This document shows positions 56,884 to 64,000 of a DNA stretch of 64,000 nucleotides, piece after piece; within the stretch, counting starts at the first letter, position 1, and each line of letters starts with the position of its first letter. The DNA is from Entoloma clypeatum (taxonomy: Eukaryota; Basidiomycota; Agaricomycetes; Agaricales; Entolomataceae). The DNA is taken from contig OY751489.1 in NCBI GenBank assembly GCA_963565915.1, forward strand, positions 1,984,001 to 2,048,000, given 5' to 3'. Made by a program: the position numbers and the translations under genes. The notes below the pieces were generated by a model. It had not been told where the DNA came from. It did no database searches and saw only the letters and a list, made by a program, of their open reading frames with translations.

Positions 56884-59800
56884 ATGGACCGTCTTTGTGG
56901 TCAGCATGATCCGTGGCTGCCCCGTGCCACCCATTCACTTTGTTTTCTTGCTAGATGAAGTCGTCCAGTTGATCTTTTACGAACTTGCGGAGCCCGGTCC
57001 TTTGACGCTCGTATCACAGCGTTTCCATCGTTTTTCACAAGACCCTTATGTTCGTGCGCATTATTTCCTCATGCGTTACGGCCCCACCGAGGCCATGTTC
57101 CATGCGTTCGCTCGAGGCAAGGTGCTCACGGAGCGCGTCCTCGATGTGCGTCCCATTTCTTCTCTCTATTACACCATTCTGAATCGATCGTCCTCAGATT
57201 CTCCTCGCAAGCGGTGCCCAACTCTCCCGATACCTCATACAAATAGCAATGCACCATTATTTCTACACTCAATCCCACTTCATAAAGACTCCTTGGGTTC
57301 GCAACATTCCCCTGCGTGTGTTCACATATTTCCTCAGGATGGCTGAGGATATGTACGGAGAAATTCCTCGCGGGAAGGTTCCTTTATACTCCTTCACTCT
57401 GATCGACAAAATTCTGAAATACTGCCAGGGGGATGACGATGGGTCGATTTTCTCCACTTTCCTCAAGGAAAGCAGGTTGCCCTTAGGAATGAGGAATGTG
57501 AGCTGGGAGAGTATACGAGAGATATTGGAGAACTATAACGTGTGTGACCTTACCATATACCTTCGTGTCCAACCGTCGCTCAAATCAAGGTTTAAAACTA
57601 GTTCATTCCCTTCTCTGCTAAGGTTCGTCACATCCTGGACTCCCCGGCTCGTGACTCAATCTGGGCAGGACCCGGTTATGGCCCAGTTCCCCCTCGCATT
57701 AGCCATTGAACCTAGATTGCTGCCATACGCCGTCAACAACGGCTTTTATATGGACGGCAAGGTATGACAGCACCCCCATTCTTGAAAATGTTCCTCAATC
57801 ACGTTCGTGCTATAAATAGTATCGCGACTTCGTATTTCGCAAGATGTTTGAAAGACCCGCCGTACCAGGCGAGACCCTTCCAGAGGATATCGTTAACAAT
57901 ATACGAGAACTATGCAGGCTGGATCCTACGTGCGTACCATTTTATACATAGCCCACCGCATCAACGCCAGAGCCGACCCCCCATTAGGATGTTTGTTACT
58001 CGAACCGTCGCGGCGGAGGTATGCATGGAGGCAAAGTCCAATGACACGGCTTATGCTGCTCTCAAACAACTAGACAAGTCGGGAGAACTCCGTTTCGAAC
58101 TCCAGTAGGTTGTTTGACCTTGTCTTACAAATCTCACTGTCCCACCCCTTATAGTGGCCTTGTCGAAGACCTGATCAAGGTACATTCTGTGGTTCCAAAA
58201 ACCAACTTATCCCTCTATTTTGCTCACTTGTGGATTACAATAGACCTTCATACGAACACGATCGATAAGCAGCCCCAGCTCTATCGAAATTCTACGCTAT
58301 CTCTACACCGATTTCCCCTCGCCTGACCCTACAGCACGACTAGTCATCCTCATCACATTGTTCATAAACCCGGAGAACCTCCACAATGGGCCTGCTGCTA
58401 TTCATGCTAAACTTGAAGCACTGGGCGTGACGCCAATGACAAGGAAGGATATCTATAACATCCTAGTAAATCCCTTCGTCGACAGGTACAATCTGCTGAT
58501 AGAGTATGCCAAGTGGGGTGCCATCAAAGACAAAGATGGCAGAAAAGGCATGGATGAGAGACAGATCAAGGAACTCGTAGAAGAAGTTGCCTGGAGGTGT
58601 CTAGAACTCTCGTGCAAGGTATGCTTCCTCAGATTGCCCTCCGCGGTGTCTTGAGTAGGCCGGGGCCTATGAGTCTGGCTCACCGCGACCTTCCTTGTTT
58701 TAGGGCAGGTTTCTTAAGAAGCTGTGCGACGGGTATCCTTTTCTGCACGATGTGATAACACTGCTTGTGTTGGGAAATTACCAGATTGGCTTAGAAGACT
58801 TGCCTTCAAGCAACGATCATGATGCGTGTCGATTTTTTCAGGCAAAGCTTTGCCAGGATCATACCAAGAGTATGAATATGGATGGCGACAATGCTAAAAT
58901 CCCTGAAGGGGAACAAGAGGAGGGCGATTTGATGGAGGTTGATACCGAAGATGGATTGGAAGATTCCCCGAAGGATGATCCGACGAGCCTGGTAAGGAGT
59001 TCAGTCTATACGTCGCTCCCTCCGAACTCCTTCCCCGTTTATCAAATGCCACTTCTCAAATTTACACGAACAGGGGGACATCACACAAGAAACATTGACC
59101 AACATGATACGCCACGATGAGGTCCTACCCGTGCGGTCGCGGCGCCGTATGCATCATTATCCATATGGCGGACTCTATGTTGACTCTTTGGGAAGGTCAC
59201 CTTATCCACTCGGTCAGTCCAAATCTCGATATAGGAAATGATTTCTTGACCCTATGCTATCTTGTAGATTCTTTACCAGTTGCTCGATGGGTCAAGGCGG
59301 AATTCGGTGCCAAGAGCAGCGTCACGGCCGTGTTCATGACTAATGCGATCATCAACGAGAACACCAGTGTTGGTACTCAAGGCAACGCTTCCACTCATGT
59401 CCTAACTTGTCTGTTTAGATTGTGAACCATTATACTCACTTCGCAGACGGGAACTCGTCGAGTCTACTCACAACTCATGTCCCTGTGACCTTTAAACATT
59501 TTCAGATTCTTGCACGCCTGGGCCGAGAACCTGTAAGTTCCCTTGTTAGAAACATTAGAAACCGTAATACTCATGTATCTTCAGAATTACTCTTTGTACC
59601 ACGAAATCGAAGCAGGCGCCGAGTTTTACTTTGACGAGGATGATTACTTGACACGGGACCACGGAAAAAAGTCGAGCGGCGGAATCAGAACTGTCAAGGT
59701 TGAACATACTACCCCAACCCCGGGATCTAGTGCACGGCCTGAGTCTTTGCCGACATCGGGGCCTCGAGGGAGGAAGAGGCCGCGTAGAACAGCGACCAAT

Positions 59801-60293
59801 GTCCGATCGTACGCTGTACCTGGCTCTGATGATGAAGGCATTGCCGACAGCGACGAAGTACCAAAGCGGCGAAAGCCTGTAGAAACTAGCTTGCAGAAAT
59901 GGATTTACCACCTTGGTGAGCTCGCCAAGGAAGAAAATCGAAAAGTACGCGATTCTGTTTGTGTTAATACCCGACGCTCACATGAGTCCCTGACAGTTCA
60001 AGGAGGAAAAGAAGAAAGTAGAAATGGCCTCGGAGCCGGGAACCAAAGTTCGTGTAAATAAGGTCCGTGCATCACATCATAATGAGAGCAGCTGCAGAAG
60101 ATTCAATGGACGATACCTACAGAACAAGTTTTTCAAATCGCTTTCCTCTCACTTGCGGACCTTGCGCCGCACGGAAACAGAGAAACGGATTAAATTATAC
60201 GGATCAGAAATGACAGCGGATGACTACAGTGATGAAGACGACGGGGATGTTGAATACAAGACAAGAACTGCCAAGAGGAGGAGAGGCCTATGA
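56884..60293 (+). CDS. Large conserved Agaricomycete protein of unknown function
   Basis: Seventeen exons (56884-56896, 56955-57145, 57198-57377, 57429-57539, 57602-57622, 57669-57761, 57820-57929, 57988-58104, 58155-58179, 58244-58618, 58704-58991, 59074-59212, 59280-59368, 59419-59532, 59585-59944, 60003-60062, 60123-60293) give 818 residues. It opens with an F-box-like helix pair (EVVQLIFYELAEPGPLTLVS and QRFHRFSQDPYVRAHYFLMR). A long helical part follows (AQFPLALAIEPRLLPYAVNN, RDFVFRKMFERPAV, AAIHAKLEALGVTPMTRKDI). The C-terminal third is acidic, then basic (GRKRPRRTATNVRSYAVPGS, TAKRRRGL), which suggests a nuclear location. I know similar proteins in mushroom genomes but no function. The first exon (13 nt) is uncertain; ATG 56906 without that intron also keeps the frame. 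Confidence 0.78.
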
Positions 60294-60527
60294 TTGTTGG
60301 TCCAGACAGTTCCTTCCGCGATTTCCCTTTGCTTGGGTTACGATTTTATTTTGCATGGAACCCTTCACGACCATTAGCATTCTTTTTTGACATTGCATCC
60401 ATTCGCTATGCTTTATGCACATGTTACATATGCCACACCATTGATTTTAAGTACTTATACACCATAATAGAAGCCTGAATAATCGATTTCTGATCGTGGG
60501 ACAGTGCAAACGACAGTTATTGCCATC

Positions 60528-61817
60528 ATGGAGGCTTTGTTTTTCAACGTACAGTCCCCTCCCCGTTCTCTGTTCTCCACCGCTCACAAACCCCGAGCTT
60601 TAGGTCAATGCCGGCTTCTTGGAAGGCATCGTCAGAGGGTATAAGGCCGGAATCCTGACCCAGAACCAATACGGCAATCTCATCCAGTGCGAGACCCTCG
60701 AGGGTATGTCTACCGCTTGTTTTTCCACCGTGTCGCCATCCCTTCATCGACCGCCAGACTTTCGGACCCAACTTTCTGCCACTGACTATGGCAGCTTTCT
60801 CGCCAATGAACCCCTTCCCATTTCCACCTCAACAATCTCCGACAAAGCCACCCAGCTGCTTGTCGACCAGTTCAACTATCTGCGCAACAACGCAGTGGAA
60901 CCGTTGGGGAAGTTCTTGGACTATGTAACGTACGGTGTCATTCAGTCATCTTTCCATCTTCGCAAGATCTCTAAGTTCTTCTCATACAGTTATGGTTACA
61001 TGATTGACAATGTTGTTCTGTTGATCACTGGGACACTACACGGGAGGGACACCCATGAACTCGTGAATCGCTGTCACCCTCTCGGCTTATTTGACACCAT
61101 GCCCGCCCTCTGTGTCGCCACGAATGTCGAGGAATTGTACCAAACCGTGCTGGTGGAGACACCTCTAGGTGCCTGCCTATCTCCAGAATCGATAGTCATT
61201 TCCTGACGGAACGTTCTCTAGCGCCGTACTTTCGTGACTGCCTTTCCGCGTCTGATCTCGACGACCTCAACATTGAAATCATCCGAAATACGGTTTACAA
61301 AGCCTACCTCGAAGATTTCTACTACTTCTGCACCTCGCTGGGTTCTACCACTACTGATGTCATGCATCGGATCCTTTCTTTCGAAGCTGACCGACGGACT
61401 ATCAACATCACAATCAACTCCTTCAACACTGACCTTTCCAAGGAGCAACGTGCAAAGCTTTTCCCGGCTATCGGTCGCCTTTTCCCTGAAGGCAACAACC
61501 AACTTGCCAAGGCGGACGAAATCGATCAAGTCCGGCAAATATGCGAGATTGTTCCCGAATATCGGTCCTTCTTCTCAGATACCTCATCACATGGAGGCGA
61601 TGCAGATAGCCTTGGAACTGCCTCTCAGCTTGAGGACCGCTTCTTCGCCACAGAAGTCCATCTGAACAAGCTCTCGTTCCTACAACAGTTCCAATACGGC
61701 GTCTTTTATAGTTATATGAAGTTGAAAGAGCAGGAAATACGGAACATCACCTGGATCGCAGAGTGTATTGCACAAGATGCGAAGGATAGGATCCAGGACT
61801 TTATACCCATTTTCTGA
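60528..61817 (+). CDS. VMA6: V-type ATPase subunit d (V0 sector)
   Basis: Exons 60528-60548, 60604-60703, 60758-60929, 60990-61168 and 61222-61817 encode 355 residues, the normal length. Landmarks are [82 protein letters not shown] and the C-terminal [17 protein letters not shown]. Subunit d caps the proteolipid ring and couples it to the central stalk of the vacuolar proton pump. The donor of intron 3 (GTACGG, inside a longer GTAACGTACGGTG) was chosen because only it rebuilds VTYGYMIDN. Confidence 0.95.
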
Positions 61818-63648
61818 AAGTCACTTTACTGCCCAGTCAAGTACGCAGGCACAGGACAAATTATTACATACGATTAATTCCACCCAACAAAAGTACCGAA
61901 ATCTCGCCGACTTTTGGTCTTAGGAAGTGACTTGATACTTCCACACCTAATGAAATCATCTGAACCTCCTTGACTAACTTGAATAGGCATGGATTAGAAT
62001 GCTTAAAGAGTAGCACAAGCAATTCGGATTGGTCCATGAAAAGCGGGTACATAAAGACAAGCATGGCCACTCCTACCTGCACTCATCCCATGGCTCGACG
62101 ACATCAATCATCCAGCGATCTATCTTCGCAGGTTAATATACACCTTCACTCAAACTTTTCTTTCCTCGAGACTTGTGGTCTTGATTCGAATTTTCATGAT
62201 CCTGCTTGGGGTCATTAAAGACGAGGTAGGTGTTCCTCCAAGGCTCCTTTCCACAAATGTCTCGATACGGCCCACTGGTTGAATGCAAAGTCGCCGCCAT
62301 TACGCGGCGCAAACGTGATTGCCAGAGGAGACAGGTATGCGAGTGTGCGGCTCTTGCAGCTTCGTGGCTCAAGTCAACGCGCGAATGCGGATACCTCACA
62401 AGTTATGGTCCCGCCTTAAGTATCCGCGGTCTGTAGATGGCTTCGGAATGTCGTCTCGAATGGAAGAAATTGATGTGATATTGCCAGAGGTGAATTGGAG
62501 CAACAGGGCGGCATGCATTTGGACGGAAGTAAGGCGAAGGAGGGAAACTTCTTGCAAGTGTATATTATGGATGCAATGGGCCTCGACGATCTGTACTTCC
62601 GAAAAGTAGTCTCGCATATTAATGAGAGGACTCGGAGTGCACTTTTGCCATGCTGCAATGGTCGATCTTCAAAGCTTCAAGACTGCAGACGAATACTTAG
62701 TCTTCCAGCCAGGTCGAGTTGACGTTCTGACTCACACAATTGATGTTTCCAAGAGTTCCTGTACCATCCAAGTGGTACTTCCCAATCAAATATTCACGAG
62801 AAATCAAAGTTGAGCAAGATATGCCAACGATTGCTTCCAATAATCATCGGGCTGTTCAGCAGTCTCCTTCGAGAGTCAGGGTTCGATATCCATACCACCA
62901 GAAAGATAGATTTTAGAGGGCAGCCTCTCTGATGGCCATCAAGCATTAACAGTAGGTGCAGGAGGATATAGAAACCTTGACGGTGTGGGGATGCTCGGAT
63001 ATGCAACGAGAGAGATGACTTCGAAATTCGCTTGAATTCTTCACGGGCTAACTTTTAGACGATGTCTCTGTCTCAGAACACTGCATGGGTTTTAGCTCTT
63101 CGGGGGTAAATCAGGAAACATGGACATGGTGAGTGGGATTATTAGATAGGATTTTGCCACGATCTCGTGAAAGTCGTTGATTCTAAAATCCTCCGGGAGT
63201 GGGAGATCGCAAGACTGTAGTCGTACGGGCCCATGTTATCTATAGAGAAAAGATTGTCTCATCACGTCTATTGCAGTTATGAATTTGAAAATCACAGCCT
63301 GCTTCACCAAAGTCTTGCAATCAATCGCTTTGGCGTTGACTCGAACTTTCGAGTTGAAGTTGCCTCATGTTTCTGGCACAGCTTGAACTGAGGTAGCCCT
63401 TTGGAAGTCACAATCTAATCTTTGAGTGCCCACTCCGGTGGCGTTGTTAGCTATTTTTGGTTTTCTTGTTTTTTTGTCACAGACCTGCAACCATACACGA
63501 CGTGATAATAAAGGGGGTTGCTTCAGCGGAGTTAAAAAAGGCTGTTAGTCCGTGTCGATGGGTCAAAGCGTGTTATAGTGATAGAAAGGGCGGAGGGACT
63601 ATAAAACGGAACCATTTGTCGAGGAGGTCGTTACCAACCGTATCCTCC
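61818..63648. other. Gene-poor region with unassigned open frames
   Basis: Over 1.8 kb no intact gene can be recognised. Between about 62230 and 63006 several open frames follow each other on the minus strand in different frames (for example LAITFAPRNGGDFAFNQW ending near 62220). They may be the remains of a gene or an intron-rich gene that I cannot assemble. The last 100 bases hold the promoter of the next gene, with CTATAAAACGG at 63599-63609. Confidence 0.4.
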
Positions 63649-63980
63649 ATGTCCTCAATGTACTCTTACTACCTGCATAACCGTGACGTGCTCGCCGCCT
63701 ATTCCAACATGCCAGATGATGGCTTGGGCTTCGACGACCTACTGGCCACCATCGCGGCAGAGCATTTCCCTCTAAACGACGACAAGCCCCTGAACCAGGA
63801 AACGTTACCTATCGCGGCCCTCAGCCCTCTTACCATCTCTTCTGGCAATTCGTCGGTCACGCCATCGCCCTATACACAGAGTCGCGAGATAGAAAGCGAC
63901 CTCGACCTCGATTCCGATGTTGAAGAACTTGTCCTTCAGTACCCAGACCCTTCGGGTGACTATATACGCCCGCGTTCACG
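63649..63980 (+). CDS. First exon of an unidentified acidic protein, truncated by the window end
   Basis: A TATA-like CTATAAAA about 45 bases upstream and two close in-frame ATGs (63649, 63658) precede an open frame. It reads MYSYYLHNRDVLAAYSNMPD, FDDLLATIAAEHFPLN, LPIAALSPLTISSGNSS, then the acidic SDLDLDSDVEELVLQYPDPS. At 63980 the exon ends in phase 2 before GTGCGTTG, a good donor site. The acidic, Ser-rich composition would suit a regulatory protein, but no DNA-binding domain is visible in this part. The remainder lies outside the window. Confidence 0.65.
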
Positions 63981-64000
63981 GTGCGTTGACATTTCCCCCC

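Overview
This window is nuclear DNA of a filamentous basidiomycete, most probably a mushroom-forming Agaricomycete. Genes are dense, on both strands, and cut by many short introns (mostly 45-65 nt, GT...AG, a few GC...AG). The proteins match the Agaricomycete repertoire: a serpentine-receptor-like 7TM protein, DUF4436, paired septin-like GTPases, Zn2Cys6 factors and a conserved small secreted protein. Exon borders were worked out by hand from splice signals, reading phase and family motifs. In nearly every gene the exon lengths sum to a multiple of three.

Layout. 1-6.3 kb: 3' end of the RSP5 HECT ubiquitin ligase, a small secreted protein, a decayed cytochrome P450 and a 7TM protein. 6.6-22 kb: housekeeping genes: EAF7, UFD2 (22 exons), mitochondrial ribosomal bL35m, an AN1 zinc finger protein, a WD40-cyclophilin (PPWD1 type), a small membrane protein, RIO1 kinase and ILV3. 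22-29.7 kb: a regulatory/GTPase block with one Zn2Cys6 factor, a septin-like GTPase whose frame runs without a stop into a double Zn2Cys6 factor, and a second septin-like GTPase. 29.9-37 kb: metabolism: ARO7, THI4, NAS2, a broken acyl-CoA dehydrogenase and a hotdog thioesterase. 37-48 kb: ALG6, TAM41, an NDK-like protein lacking the catalytic histidine, a derlin, a DUF4436 membrane protein and a SET/MYND protein. 48-53 kb: RAD50 (23 exons). 53-57 kb: four mitochondrial genes (uL29m, SDH assembly factor 1, bL28m, NDUFAF6). 57-62 kb: a large conserved protein of unknown function and VMA6. 62-64 kb: a gene-poor stretch and the first exon of a further gene.

RSP5, UFD2, NAS2 and the derlin all serve ubiquitin-proteasome or ER quality control, and ALG6 supplies the N-glycosylation donor in the same compartment. 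The neighbouring mitochondrial genes share very short divergent promoters (45 bp for UFD2/bL35m, 72 bp for SDHAF1/bL28m, 132 bp for RAD50/uL29m). I saw no transposon, CRISPR array, rRNA or convincing tRNA. The most unusual points are the septin-zinc-cluster fusion, several micro-exons (7 nt in UFD2, 12 and 13 nt elsewhere), three GC-AG introns and two gene relics.
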